DNA of 64,000 nucleotides from contig JAQFVV010012396.1 of assembly GCA_028023455.1 (NCBI GenBank), forward strand, positions 24,861,070 through 24,925,069, written 5' to 3'. Shown here piece after piece: positions 25,885 to 39,472 of the stretch (its first letter is position 1; each line of letters begins with the position of its first letter). Position numbers and translations under genes: made by a program. This DNA comes from Epiperipatus broadwayi (lineage: Eukaryota > Onychophora > Udeonychophora > Euonychophora > Peripatidae). The notes beneath the pieces are model-generated. The model was not told the DNA's origin, did not search any database, and worked only from the letters and a program-made list of their open reading frames with translations.

Positions 25885-26555
25885 CTTGTGTACACATAAA
25901 GAATGGTGATCATATTATGTTTATTGGTCCTTCCACATTTGCATCATTTTCCTATATGTAGTTCTTGTTTTTCCAATATGTCAAGTTTAGATTTTTTTTA
26001 GAGAATGTGATTTCTCACAATATGCAATGACTTTGGAATTCTGTTCTGATAATGTATTATTTGCATATTTCCTTTATTTTGTCTGCCGGTTCTGTCATGT
26101 CTAATAAATAAATGTATTTTGAAAACATAAATAAAGTTTGCATTTTTTAAAAAAAAGGATTAACAATTCAACTAAATGAAGGAAATAGTCTAACATATAA
26201 ACATAATTTCTATTGTAATATTCACTTAAATTCCCATATTGACATATATTGGCCTAAACTAAATTGGGCTAGTAAACTTTAGCCTAATTAAAAGTTATTT
26301 TGACAATTTTATTTTTATCCATAATTTTTAATCTTTCAATATTTTAATTTTGTTTTTGACATTTTCACTCTTATGAAATAATGACTATTTTCTATTTTGT
26401 TTTGTTTACCTTCATCTGCTATCTACATTATTTCTTTCAATGCATAATTTGGCACTTCCTTTAACATCTTACCCAAAGCTTATTCTAATTCATAGCTAAT
26501 ATATTGCATTATTTTCTTAAGTCAAAACAAATATGATATTTTCTTTCATATGATA
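25885..26555. other. AT-rich DNA, nothing recognised
   Basis: No ORF or repeat was recognised. A plain spacer. Confidence 0.5.
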
Positions 26556-26559
26556 CCAC

Positions 26560-27010
26560 ACATACATATTGTAACCAAATAATCATTTTGTATTGAAACC
26601 CTTCAGGATAAAGGTCTCTTTATGTTAAATCCAGTGTTTTTGTCCATACACATTCTCTACCACATCACACCAAATTTTTTTTCATATCAACCATTTATCT
26701 TACATATAGTCTTTTTCTAAATCTTTTACAATTTTTTTGGGATTATTTAAAATAACAACTATCTGTGTATTATCATCTATTCTACTAATATGTCCAGAGC
26801 AGCTACAAATCTATCTTTAAATTCTAACAATGATGTCAGTAATCTCTATTTAAAGTCTTATTCATCATTTTTATTGTCATTCTTTTGAAATTACTCCTAT
26901 TATAAACTTTTCTATGCATCATACACAGTGGTCTGAAGTATCTGTATTGTCTTATATGTTAGGTATCCAAGTCTTCTATTCATATATAAATAATAATAAA
27001 ACATATATTA
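26560..27010 (-). pseudogene. RTE-type LINE C-terminal relic
   Basis: Minus-strand translation keeps the order of the RTE C-terminus but is heavily mutated: TDIIVRI (about 26840), CSGHISR, then a decayed NPKKIVKDLEKD block, and HKETFIL close to 26600. It is older than the copies at 23.9 and 29.7 kb. Confidence 0.6.
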
Positions 27011-27014
27011 AATA

Positions 27015-29680
27015 GTACTAATTTAATTCTCTATAATCTTTGTTTTTATTTTTATTATCAAATGCTTTTTCCATTCTGATGGACACTTCAATTTCATTAG
27101 TAATTTTTGTCACCAAATATTAATATCACTCCATTTTTTGTATGCAATATTTCTATTGTGATTCTTTTTTTTAATTTTTTAATTGTCATTATTTTAATTT
27201 TTTTAAGTAAATTTAATACTTGTGTTTATTACGCTTTTTTATACACATCTTGAGTAATATTTTAATATGTATTAATACTGGAGGAGAGTGCATATTATCT
27301 TCAAAAAGTAAGACTAATAATTGTATATATTATTCATAGTATCAATGTTATGGTTAATCCATATCCTATGCTTAATCTTAATAGTAGTTTTTATAATATT
27401 ATAACCCTACTTGAAACCTATCATCTTTGTTATCCAACTTCATTTATAATCACTCTGTTGAGATGAACAAGCTCATTGTGCACAAAGTAATTTTATTTGA
27501 GCATAATGTATAAGTATTAGATTATAATAAAAAAAGATAAATTTTATATATTTAATTAATTAAAGCTACATCTTGTTAGATTATTTGTTTTTATTAATTT
27601 GGTTACCAAAATAAAACCCATTTACTTTCATTTTAGGTTGGATTATACTATCTTAATTTTATATTTATAAAGTTAGATTATAATTTAGTTACATTTTTAA
27701 CAAATAAAATAAATATAAACAATCTAAAATACTGATGTATTTAATAATTTTTAATTCTTAATTAATAGGTATTAGCAGCCAAAATGAGAGTAAATTAGAC
27801 AGGAAGTTTAAAAAAGCATGGATCTAAAGAGAAGCTGTGTAAGTAATAAGCTGCAAAGATGAATATGTGGTAGAGGATCTGTTTTAGAAGCATTTAGTAT
27901 AATGTCATACTTAATTGGTTACTGCTTTCAATTTCATGTATAGTTATATTTAAATCTTTTTGAATGTTCATTTTGTCATCCATATGACTGAAGATTGTTG
28001 CTATAAATCTCATCTCAAACTAAAATAAGTCAGAACTTACAATGTAATTCATGATTAAAGAAATCATTTAACATGTATACAGAATATGTCCTAGTAAAAT
28101 GGTGATTGGTTCTTCATTACTAAAATTTATACCCAGATGAATAGTTGTAACATGAATATGACATAGTGTTTCATAACTGCTTAGAAAACCCATGATAAAC
28201 TGGGTTCTATTATTAAAATTTGTTTTAAATTGACAAATCTGCTATTGAAATTTTTGCAATGATTCAAACTGCATATGAAAGTAAAACAATGAAGTGCAAC
28301 AATATTTTCAAGTTTTTTGCAAGATTTCATTTCAGAAATGACCCTGAAAATGATCTTTGCCTGGGTTTATCAAAAATACTGGAAGTAAATATAACATGCA
28401 GAAAGTTGCCAAAAATGTTTGACCTGAATAATTTCTCCCTGAAAAAAATTGAGAAACTCTTTAGTAATCTAACAACCATATTCTCTACCATAATTTAATG
28501 AAAAATTTGAAAAGGTGGAAGATATGGTCATGCTTTGGCTTCAATTATTGACAATTATGCAAAAACAAATACCAGATGGGAACACTGTAGAGAATTTCAA
28601 AAAATCACAAATATATATCAAGAATTCTTGTTAACCAATGTAATGGATGATGAAATATTTTATTTTCCATATGAGCATTAATAAATGGAGATTACCAGAA
28701 ATAGAAACAAAAAAAATGGGAATGTAAAAGACCAAATCAAAGCAACACTCATAATTGTTTTTAATTTCAAAGCATTATATACCAGAAATATTTTACTGAA
28801 AATCATACCATAAATATTAAATACTATTTGAGTATTCTGAATAGTTTGTACACTAAGATTTTTCACAAACAGTCTGTTTAGTGTGAGAAAAACTCTTGGT
28901 AGGTTTTAAATAATAATATTCTAGAATTTTATTCTCCTTGTTTTGTTCCTGCTGACTTTGACTAATTTTAAAATTTAAGTTTCCCATGAAATGAGCATAT
29001 CATAGATCAATTCTGGATATTTAGTATCTTGCAATTAAGGTTTGTGGCTTACTCTCACAGAAAATTTCAACAATTACTTCAAACAGTTTTATAGTTATTT
29101 TGACTGAAATATTATCAAATCTAAAAGTACTATGAATAAATGCTGCTGATAACAGAACTATTATTAAGTGCACACATGTAGTTGTAATATCCAGATACAT
29201 ATTGATTTGAATATCAAAATTATAGATAAAAAATAAAATAGATCTATATAACATTTAAAATATTTTAATAATTTTCTTCATAATTCATGTTCCCAATTTT
29301 AACTTACACTTATAATAATTTTCCTGCTCATAAGTTAATACTTATTAACACTCATAATATTCATATTTATTTTATAGAGACTCGTTACATATATATATAT
29401 TTTTAATCAATAGGTGTTAAGTTGTGCAAAATATCTATCTAGTGTACATGTTTTTTGTAAAATATTTTATTATATAATAAAGCTAGTAGAAAACAATATT
29501 CCATAGAAAACCGATGCTAATTAATTTACATTTTTCCCACATGTATAATGAAATTCATAATTTATGAATAAAAATTCTTGCTTATTTTATACTTATTAAA
29601 ATTAATGTATATCGCTATTAATGTATTATTAAAAGTTAATTTTAAGTTTTTTGTTCTGTGTACAATCTTTGTCTACATAT
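27015..29680. other. AT-rich DNA with one unidentified open frame
   Basis: No family was recognised. The frame at 28259-28498 (79 codons, plus) has a more protein-like composition than its surroundings (FARFHFRNDPENDLCLGL, CRKLPKMF). The next 180 bp also translate plausibly with shifts (DEIFYFPYEH near 28650). It may be a relic of an unidentified element or gene. I do not assign a function. Confidence 0.3.
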
Positions 29681-29685
29681 ATGTT

Positions 29686-29975
29686 CATCATCATCATCAT
29701 CATCATCAACCATTATCAATCCACTGCAGGATGAAGGTCTCTCCAAGTTTAATCCATCTTTTCCGATCTTTAGCTTCTCTTCTCCACATCAACCCTGCAC
29801 ACTTTCTTATTTCATCCATCCATCTCACATGTGGTCCCTTTCTGGGTCTTTTACAATCTCTTGGAATCCAGTTTAAAATTTCAATTGTCCATATTATCAT
29901 CTCTTTTAGCAATATGTCCAGCCCAATTCCACTTCAATTTTTTAATTTTTTCAATGAGGTCAGTAACACCTGTTT
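29686..29975 (-). pseudogene. RTE-type LINE 3' end, best preserved C-terminus
   Basis: A minus-strand open frame (29706-29912) encodes the last about 65 residues of an RTE ORF2: ILNWIPRDCKRPRKGPHVRW, then MDEIRKCAGLMWRREAKDR, then KLGETFILQWIDNG. It is followed immediately by a (TGATGA)n tail at 29686-29709, the usual microsatellite-like end of RTE elements. The plus-strand frames over the same interval are shadows. It is 5'-truncated. Confidence 0.85.
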
Positions 29976-29979
29976 GTTC

Positions 29980-31130
29980 TCTTACCCATACATTAATTGT
30001 GATCATATGATCATATAATATTTAAGTTTATGTTCTGGCCAATAATCCAGAAATTTGATACAGAATAAAAACAATCAATTAAAAAAGAGAATTGTAGCTG
30101 TTGGGTGTATAATTAATTTTATGTCTACAAATTAATTGGCAAACCATTTTGCAGTTCCTGTTAGACAGTGACTCCTGAGTCATTAACACTTCTTTCCAGC
30201 TACAATACATGCAATACTTTTTTATATAGTTTTTCTAATAATTATAAATATTTTTTCTTAACATAAAATCATAATCACTCTCAGAATCCTCTGCATATGT
30301 CTTCAATATAGAAAACCGCTAAATTTGATTTCTTGCCTAATTTCTTAACTCATTTTCATAATTTAAGGCAAAGTATAAATATAATCATCAATTCTTCCAT
30401 CATCTCTACATTTTACTTGTCTTTCTTTAATATTTTTTTATTTGTTCATTTAACCCTTAAATGTATTTGCAGTAATATCTAAAAAAGATAATACCTAAGT
30501 TTTGTTATTTTTACAGTTTAATTATTATCCATTTTCTCTTTGGAAAACTAATCTTATTCTTGCAATTGACCAAATTTCTAATGTAACTCCTTCATTTTAT
30601 TAAACAATTTAATAACGATTTACTGAATAATATATCTGTATTGTAATTTTCACTACACCACTATGACACAAGGTAGGGACTATTTTTGTCCACTTTTAAC
30701 GTTTTGGAGTAATTATAAACATATGACTAAATACTTGTGAAAAAGTTGTATGATCCTCAAGATACACATTTTATGCTAAAACATTACACTTCACTTGTTC
30801 TGTATATATAGATAGAGAATTACTACAGTTTAATTGTTAGGTGGTAAACTTGTTACCTCACAACTTTGACACAAACCACTTGTTGCAAGTAAATTAATAA
30901 TATCTATTAATCATCCATTAGATTAGAGATTATTTATTTACTTAATAATATCTATATAGTGTAATTTCTATTACATTATTCTCATGTAAGATAGGGATTG
31001 GTTTCTATCCACTGCCAATTTATATATGCCTATAGATAATTTACCCTATCCAGAGGCTATTTGTTGTAAGATTGAGTAAACATAATAATCTAAAATATTT
31101 ATATAGTCTTAAATATTGTGATGCAAGAAT
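29980..31130. other. AT-rich DNA, nothing firm
   Basis: A short inverted repeat (ATTGTAGCTG/CAGCTACAAT, 30093 and 30202) spans about 120 bp and could be a decayed MITE. Nothing else was recognised. Confidence 0.4.
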
Positions 31131-31131
31131 T

Positions 31132-31137
31132 AAATAA

Positions 31138-31179
<42 letters not shown>

Positions 31180-31184
31180 TATTT
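31132..31184. repeat. (TA)n tract with inverted-repeat flanks
   Basis: AAATAAGTTT (31132-31141) and AAACTTATTT (31175-31184) flank a TA tract, another palindrome with a TA loop. AAACTTATTT recurs at 31193-31202. Confidence 0.75.
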
Positions 31185-31461
31185 ATATATATAAACTTAT
31201 TTATATATCTATGCATCATAGTTTTATATATATATATATATAAACATTACAAGCATAAAGCTAAACTAGTCAATATAAAATCAAAACTACCCCAAATCTA
31301 AAATTAAACCAGACCAGCATAAAAATAATATTAAAACACAACCTAAGGTTTCACTGCGACAAGCAGACTTCTCAAGAGTAAAGAACTACAAAAAAAACAC
31401 ACATTATATATACTATTAAAAACTACCCACAAATCCATTCACTTCCCATCCACCCTTAATA

Positions 31462-31779
31462 TTAAAAGAACTCTTATTTTGTAAGAAGGTTTACATAGGT
31501 CAGAGTAGTTTGAGTTTAAATGAAAGAATAAAGGTTCATAAAAGTAGAGTTAAATATATATATCTTAGTTCTGCTTTGTATGTCCATGAAAAAGATACAG
31601 GTCACACTATTGATTTTGATGAAGCTAAGGTTGTCTTCTTTGAGAGAAATGAAATCAAAAGAAGAATTAAAGAGTCTTTATTATTGAAAATTTATTATTC
31701 TGAAGCAATTAACTTATTTAAGAGTTCTTTTAATATTAAGGGTGGATGGGAAGTGAATGGATTTGTAGGTAGTTTTTAA
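31462..31779 (+). pseudogene. Penelope-like GIY-YIG endonuclease domain
   Basis: The frame reads LFCKKVYIGQS (the GIY-YIG entry, about 31474-31503), SLNERIKVHKSRV, HEKDTGHTIDF, and the conserved AKVVFFERNEIKRRIKES (about 31625-31680), ending at GGWEVNGFVGSF. This endonuclease cleaves target DNA for Penelope retrotransposition. The frame is open to its stop at 31777-31779, but no RT precedes it on this strand, so the copy is 5'-truncated. Confidence 0.85.
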
Positions 31780-31815
31780 TAGTATATATAATGTGTGGTT
31801 TTTTTGTAGTTTTTT

Positions 31816-31860
31816 ACTTTTGAGAAGTCTGCTTGTAGCAGTGAAACCTTAGGTTGTGTT
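31816..31860 (+). ncRNA. Hammerhead-like motif in the PLE terminal repeat (weak)
   Basis: The sequence runs UUGAGAAGUCUGCUUGU, AGCAGUGAAACC, UUA, GGUU. A CUGC/GCAG stem II, a GAAAC box and a short ACC/GGU stem III are in hammerhead order. The 5' core does not match CUGANGA. The inverted copy (minus, 31353-31397) has the same arrangement. It may be a degenerate hammerhead of the kind reported in PLE terminal repeats. It is not expected to be active. Confidence 0.35.
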
Positions 31861-31911
31861 TTAATATTATTTTTATGCTGGTCTGGTTTAATTTTAGATT
31901 TGGGGTAGTTT

Positions 31912-32590
<679 letters not shown>

Positions 32591-32680
32591 GGACTTGAAC
32601 TCAGACATTCAAGATCCCCACATCTATCCACATATTATACAACTGATGCACACGATGATATGTATGTGAAAAAGATAAAT

Positions 32681-32738
32681 GACCTCCAATATACATATTT
32701 CATGCTGAACCAGCACCCATCACTTGGTCCTGATCACT
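32681..32738 (-). ncRNA. Decayed hammerhead ribozyme (FB2)
   Basis: On the minus strand: GGACCAA, core GUGAUGG (first and last core bases changed), stem II GUGCU/AGCAU with loop GGUUC, GAAA intact, AUAUGUAU stem III and UUGG. Fold position and stem II are preserved. Cleavage is not expected. Confidence 0.6.
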
Positions 32739-33156
32739 ATCTCCCACACATATATACAATCAGTGCTCAGTTTATATTAAGAGAGAAAATCTTTAAACTT
32801 TAATGAATAAGCTTCAATTTTCTTCACCCTCCAACTCTTCTATCATCCATATCGTTGAAAATCTAAGAATGGAATACTTAAATCCCTTGTTGATTCCAAT
32901 ATTATTGTTATACCAATGTTGACTTTAAGTCACTCTGACCATTCACATATAACTTTAATATGTCTACTTAAATATAAAGAAGAGGGATAGGCAGAATACA
33001 GGCTGAATATGTATTATTTAAATATATGTATATTATCTATACTAATATTAATGTAAATAGAAAGACTAAAACTGAGAATTCATGCTCCCCACATTTATCC
33101 TCTCCATGTTATACAACTGGTACATATGACAACATATGTGTGATAAAGATAATTGA

Positions 33157-33212
33157 TCTCCAATATATGTATTTCATGCTGAACCAGCACACATCAATTT
33201 GTTTAGATTATC
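33157..33212 (-). ncRNA. Decayed hammerhead ribozyme (FB2)
   Basis: On the minus strand: core UUGAUGU in place of CUGAUGA, stem II GUGCU/AGCAU, GAAAUACAUAUA and UUGG. A further, strongly degraded copy lies inverted at about 33404-33465 (plus, CUGACAG core). Confidence 0.55.
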
Positions 33213-33216
33213 ATCT

Positions 33217-33264
<48 letters not shown>

Positions 33265-33612
33265 ATCAGTTCTCAGGATATAAGATAACAAATCTTCAAA
33301 CTTTAATGGACAAGTTTCAACCTTCTCCATCATGTCTATTGAAGTTTGAAGATTTGCTATCTTTATATTAACTGACCACTGACTGTATATGTGTATGGAA
33401 GATGGTGATTAGAATCAACTGACAGTTACCTGTTCACCATAAAAAAAACATATATTGAAGATCATTTATCTTTTTCACATGTGATTATGTAAACAGTTAT
33501 GTAAGATGGAGAAGATAGAAGTGGAAAGCTTGAAAGTCTGAGTTCAAGTCCTTTTATTTTCATTATGTTTAGTAAAGATAATATATATGTATTTAAATAT
33601 TATATATATATA

Positions 33613-33630
33613 TATGTGTGTGTGTGTGTC
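33613..33630. repeat. Short (TA)n(TG)n tract
   Basis: A simple repeat in the spacer between FB2 and the RTE 3' end. Confidence 0.9.
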
Positions 33631-33697
33631 TACATATATAAAACAAAATTTTCATATCAAATTAATTATTGTAATAAAAAAAGTGACAATATATTTT

Positions 33698-35990
33698 TAT
33701 TATCATCATTGTCAACCATTATGAATCCACTGCAGAATAATCTCCCTATGTTCAATCCAACTTCTTCAACTCTAGTCTCTCTTTTCCACATTATCCCTGC
33801 ACACTCTTATTTCATCAATCCATTCATATCACATTTGGTCTATTTCTAGGTCTGTCACAATTTCTTGGAAACCAGTTTAAGTTTTCTATTGTCCATATCT
33901 TATCATCTATTTCTAACAATATGTTCAGCCCAGTTCAACCTAAGTCTTTTAATTCTTTTAATGATGTCAGTAACACATGTTTGTTCTATTAACCATGTAA
34001 TATGCTTTGGATCTTTCCATACTTCCTTCAGTGATTTAAAATCTCTGTATTGCTTTTCTATTAAGTGTCCAAGTCTCAGATCCATAAATAAAACCTGGTA
34101 AAACTCATTTATTAAAAACCTTTCTTTTTAAACACATAGGTATATTTTCTTTTAAAATTAAGTTATTTTTATCAAAAGCACCCCAACCAATTTTAATTAT
34201 ATAATTAATTTTATCCAAGATGTTTCCATCTGTAGTAATAATCTGACCAAGATATTTGTGGTTAACTTTTTATAACTTATCATAATCAATATTTATTTTC
34301 ATCTTTTGAAAAAATCCATTGAACATTTCTTTAGTCTTTTTAACATTTAGATTTAGACCTATATTCTTACTTTCATCTCATAACTTCTGCAACATTTCCT
34401 GAAGCTCTGAAGTATTATTTTCAAAATCAACCATGTCATCTGCAAAATCTAAATGGTTTAAATAATCTCCATTTTCTTTTGCTTTTTTCTTTCCATTTGA
34501 ATCTACAAAATATTTCTTATAGCACTACTGTAAAATGTTTTGGAGATATGGAGTCACCCTATTCTACATCCTTCTCAATATCAACCTTTTTATAATTATT
34601 AGGTAATCTAGTGGTTGCTGTTTCATTTTTATAAATATTCTTCAGAGTATGGCAATATCCTGGATCTATACCTTAATTATCTAATGTTTTAATCACTGAA
34701 GTAATGCTTATATAATCAATGCCTTTTTGTAATCTACAAATGCAAAGCATAATGGTGACTTATATTCATTGGTCCTTTCTATAACTTTTCTCAATACTTG
34801 GATATAACCTGCAGTACTAAAACCACTTTTATATCGAGCTTATTTTTTTGGTTGGATAAAATTCAATTTTCTTTGTAGATAAATTATAATTATATTGGTA
34901 AAAAAATTTGTATAAAACTGATAGAATACTGATAGCTCTGTAATTTCTAGTATCTTTTTGTTTCACTTTTATAAATATTAATATTAATACTGCAATCTTA
35001 CTATCATCTGGTACACCTTTATCATTTAGACATTTGGTATATAACTTTCCCAATTTTTTATCTGTTTCTTTACCTGTATCTGGATATTTTCCCTTCTTTA
35101 TAAAAGAATAAAAATTGTATATCTCACTTCATTTAAAATCCTGGGCAATCCAGAAGATATAATAAAAATAGGAGGTACTTGTTCTTTATTACTATATAAT
35201 TTGCTTTGTGATATCTCTCTTTTTAGTAATATTTTTTTTCTTATTTGTAGATATAAGTTTTCTATCAATGACAAAATATTTAAGACTTTTATTCTTTTCT
35301 TACACCTTTCCTTGCAAGTTTACAATTATACTTTCTTATATAATAAACTCTTTTCCACAATATTTTACAAAATTCAAGAAATTCAATTCACTTTAATGCA
35401 TTATTTTAATGTAACTTCATATTCCTTCTTTTTTTCATAAATTCTCTAGTCTTATTAGCAATTTTTGTTGCAGTTTTTAAAAATACAAGTTATTTTTCCA
35501 TTAATTTTATTCAAATCTGAATCATGTTCAAAATCTACTAATACTTGAAAACAATTTGCAAGTTCTAATTTAAATTTATTTGTTTACAAATTATAGCATT
35601 AAAGTCACCAATGACAATTTTAAAATGTTTATTCTGATCAAAAACATTTTTTGTACATCCGTATAAAAATCTTCTACTATGTCATCATTATGAGAAATTA
35701 TAGAACATAAATCTGAATTATATGCACTGATATCTGCCAATTAAGTTGAATAACTAAACTTGCCAGTCTATCTGATAAACCATCAATCTACACAATGTTG
35801 TTCTTCCACTTTTTTTTCATAATTAATCTTATTCTACTTGTACAGCCAATATTTGTGCTTTTGTAATAGAGTACATGTCCACTTTATAAATCAATTGTAT
35901 TTTCATCTTTCCTTCTAACTTCACAAATTCCACTAATGCCCCTTATAGTATGACAGTTCTTCCAATTCTTGAAATCTTCCTTTACTTAAA
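33698..35990 (-). pseudogene. RTE-type LINE, nearly full length but broken
   Basis: The minus strand reads, from 35990 down: an APE-type endonuclease (GISGICEVRRKDENTIDL at about 35890-35960, SGHVLYY, then a VIGDFNA-like block near 35610), a linker (KIEFLEFCK, RKYNCKLARKV, about 35240-35400), RT (KLYTKCLNDKGVPDD and DTRNYRAISILSVLYKF, 34829-35053; RFADDMVDF with intact ADD at about 34430), YLGQIITTDGN, and the C-terminus (VTDIIKRIKRLRLNW, about 33950). It ends in a TGATAATAA-type tail at 33698. Many frameshifts and stops. It mobilises by target-primed reverse transcription when intact. Confidence 0.85.
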
Positions 35991-35999
35991 AATTATATG

Positions 36000-38900
36000 C
36001 TGTTGTAAGTACTTAAATAAAAAGTCATTGACTGAAGATTTAAAGAAACCAAGCAGAATAAATTCCTAATGTCCATTGCATAGTTCTTGTCATTACAGCT
36101 GTTATTAATATGTGATTATTTATATAGTATATGAACATGGATGGATGGCTCACCAACATACATTAGCCAATATGGTGAGTATATTGGCTTTTTACCTTTG
36201 AATTTAAGATCAAGAAACACCATGGGTTTTTTTTCCAGTTCTCTTATAAGGCAGAATGAATGTTTGTGTTAATAAAAAATTTTGAACAATATATCTTACC
36301 AGTAATTATTTTAAAATGCAGAAGTAATTTTAGTTTCTCATAACTATTTTGAACCGGAAATCTTTTAAACTTGGCAGAAATAAATATTATGTGATATCCT
36401 AGGATTCATGAATTTTAACATTCTCACTTTGTCTATTAACTAAAGATTTTTTATTACTGTCTATCCAAATTGTCTCTTTGATTTTTTTTATTATGGTTTT
36501 TTTTCTTCAAATACCATAATTAATTTATCCATTAAAAGAAACAAAAACTTTCAGTCAGAGAAATTGTTTGTTTGTTTTTTTTTAATTAAAAATAAGCTTG
36601 TATGGCTATCTGTAAAAATATTTTGCTTTCTTTTCTTTAAAATACAAAATCACATAATAAGGAACTTTGATATTTTAATTAAAATAACATAAAGAGATCA
36701 GTACTTTCAAATAGAGTCTTGTGAATTTAGTTCTTTGTAATTGGTTTCCACACCATCAACAAGATTAATTTGCAAAAATATTTCAAATAACCACAGAAAT
36801 GTGATTTTTAATATTGTTTATTGTAATTTCATAATTATTTTTAGACAATAATTTTATAATAATTATAATGTAATTCAAATAAAAAAACTCATGGGTAATA
36901 ATGATGGCCACAAATTGTAATTTTGATTGCTAACATCATTACAGACATTGTGGTAAGATTTTTTTGAGATATTTTAAAAATTACTTAGCAATTTTAATAT
37001 TTTAAAGGTAAATTTATAGATTTTTAAAGCATCACATTCATTAGTTTATGTTTAAAAAACAGTCCAAGAATATGCAATTGATTTTCTAGAGTTGATTGTT
37101 TGACTGTTTTCCTGCCCCCCCCCCCATTGAATGATGAAAACACCCTTTGTTCTTAATAGGTGCTTTGTTAATTATTACTTTTTTTAATATTTGGAAAAAT
37201 TCAACTATAATTTTTTAGAAAAAAAATCATTTTTAAATATATATATTTAACAAATCAAGTCCAATTTATTGGATTATATTATATAATAAAAGTTTAATTT
37301 TAAATATGAATATTCAATGATTATAATAATGTCAACAGGGAAGCATTTCTTGCATGTTAAAAAATGTTATTGCTTTAATAATTTATATTTCATTATATTT
37401 ATGTATAAACTTTACATTTACATGAAACATAAGATGGCATTTACTTCAACAAAATTTAAAAGGTATCCAGTTAAAAATGATAAAAAAAATGAGTAGTAAT
37501 TCTGCAGTTTATAATATATTATTTGTAAGATTGATTATCACTGTTAATAATACTTTATTATTATATGAATATATATATATATATAGCAAAAAATGGAGTT
37601 AAAACATTATTTTTTTCTGTTACAAGATTAACTCAACCAAAAAATAATGATGATCAAACTATTTATCATTTCACTTGCATTTATACTGCAATGAAATGCT
37701 TTAGTGGTATGGTTTTATTTCTATAATTCAAATCTGTCAATAATCATCTCTATCTGATTGATTGGTGTCATCTAATAAAAATAATCTAATTTATACTGAA
37801 ATTGGTAAGACATATTTCAATCACAAGCTCTTTTTAGTATTGGATGTTGGCCCTAATGATTTTATTTTTTATACATCATACTAAAGTTATTTCAATGTAA
37901 AAAAATATGTTTGTAGATGAGCATCAAGCATTAACATTTAATATATATATATTAACTATAAGTTAACTATGGAAAGATAAATAGTATTCTGGTATTTGAG
38001 ATATCAGAATCTTAGTATTTTTAATGTATTTTTTAATTAAGTTTCTAGAAGACTTTATTTATGATGATTATTTAGGATAAACAATAGTTGAAATAAAACA
38101 AAGAGCACATACTCATAAGTATATATATATATATATTAAACAAACATGCAATAAAATGAAATAAGTTCCATCTGTAAATTATTTGATTCTTTAACACTGT
38201 TCTAATGAAAGGCTCTGATTTATTGTAGTCTGTGTCTATGAGTTAAAAGATTCAGTGTTCTTTTCCAAGAGTCTTGAAAGTAATGTGTTTCTGGAGACCT
38301 ATCACACTAATGAACAGACAGAGGATTATGCAAATTTTACTTTAAAAAAAAGAAACTCAAATGATCCAAATCATTAAAAAAGTTAACACATTGATTTTTA
38401 TCAGATTCAATTTGCATATATTAAATTTGCATAATCTAAGAAGTGAATTTATAACACATTTTTATCTGTGGAATTTTATGATTAAGTTCATTCTTTATTT
38501 TTTTGAATGTTTTTTAATGACTAATATCTTTTTGTTTGAATATGTTATAAGTGATTTTATATTTTATTAATAAATAATTTAAATTTATCACTTTTTATAA
38601 TTCATATTTATTTATTGTTTTAATATCTTTATTATTATTAATGATCATTATTAAAAAAATTTAAATCATAATATCTATATTTTAATAAGTTATGCATATA
38701 TAAATACTCATTATATATATATTATAAAAATGAAAAGCTAAGACATAATTAAAAATCATTAATACTATTTTAATTTACAAACAGTAGATTTTAGATTGTT
38801 TCTAAAGATTAAAGTTCTATTGATAATTTTCCTGAATTATTCAATTTCTGTATTTAATATTAAAAAAAAATATATACAGTGAAATCTTGAGTCATCATTT

Positions 38901-39115
38901 TTTGAAAGACAATAAAAAATAGAACATTTATATAGCTAAATGATAGTATTAATATATCCACTAAAAATTGTTTAAAAACAATTTAATGAATATTCATTAA
39001 GATACTTGTAATATATAACTCAGATTTTATAATTTAAAACATCCTTTATGCATTAATTAAAAATATGTTCACACACTGTAAAAGAAATAAATAGCTGTTA
39101 AATAGTTCATTACAT
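36000..39115. other. AT-rich DNA, nothing recognised
   Basis: No coding signal or repeat family. An isolated run of 11 C lies at 37115-37125. Short (TA)n tracts occur near 37570 and 38120. Confidence 0.5.
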
Positions 39116-39119
39116 GACA

Positions 39120-39472
39120 ATGATTCTTTTTAATAGTAATTCATAGAGAAACATGAAGGACAAGGCAGTACTCATCAGATGCATGAATTGCTGTTAAATA
39201 CATATATATTTAAACATTATATATCGTTAGTGGATAAAAGCAAAAAAGTAGGATTAAATCTCAATGATAAAATGACATTATATTTGACATCTTATTTAAA
39301 TAAAGAAAAAAAAAATAAGAATTATGAATTAAATGTTAATGACTACAAATACATTGGCCCAATTATTAGTACAAATGGAAATGTATAGAATGAAATTACT
39401 TATTTAAATAAATTTGGAAGGATTGCTTTAATAAATATTGTTTATCTGTATTTATTTAGAGATCTGAGACTT
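39120..39472 (+). pseudogene. RTE-type LINE fragment
   Basis: An open frame (39179-39388) reads VDKSKKVGLNLNDK, then NDYKYIGPIISTNGNV, matching the post-RT segment of the RTE at 34.3 kb (SKNIGLNLNVKK, YLGQIITTDGN). It continues as FRDLRLK and stops exactly where FB1 begins, so FB1 appears to have landed in it. Confidence 0.75.
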
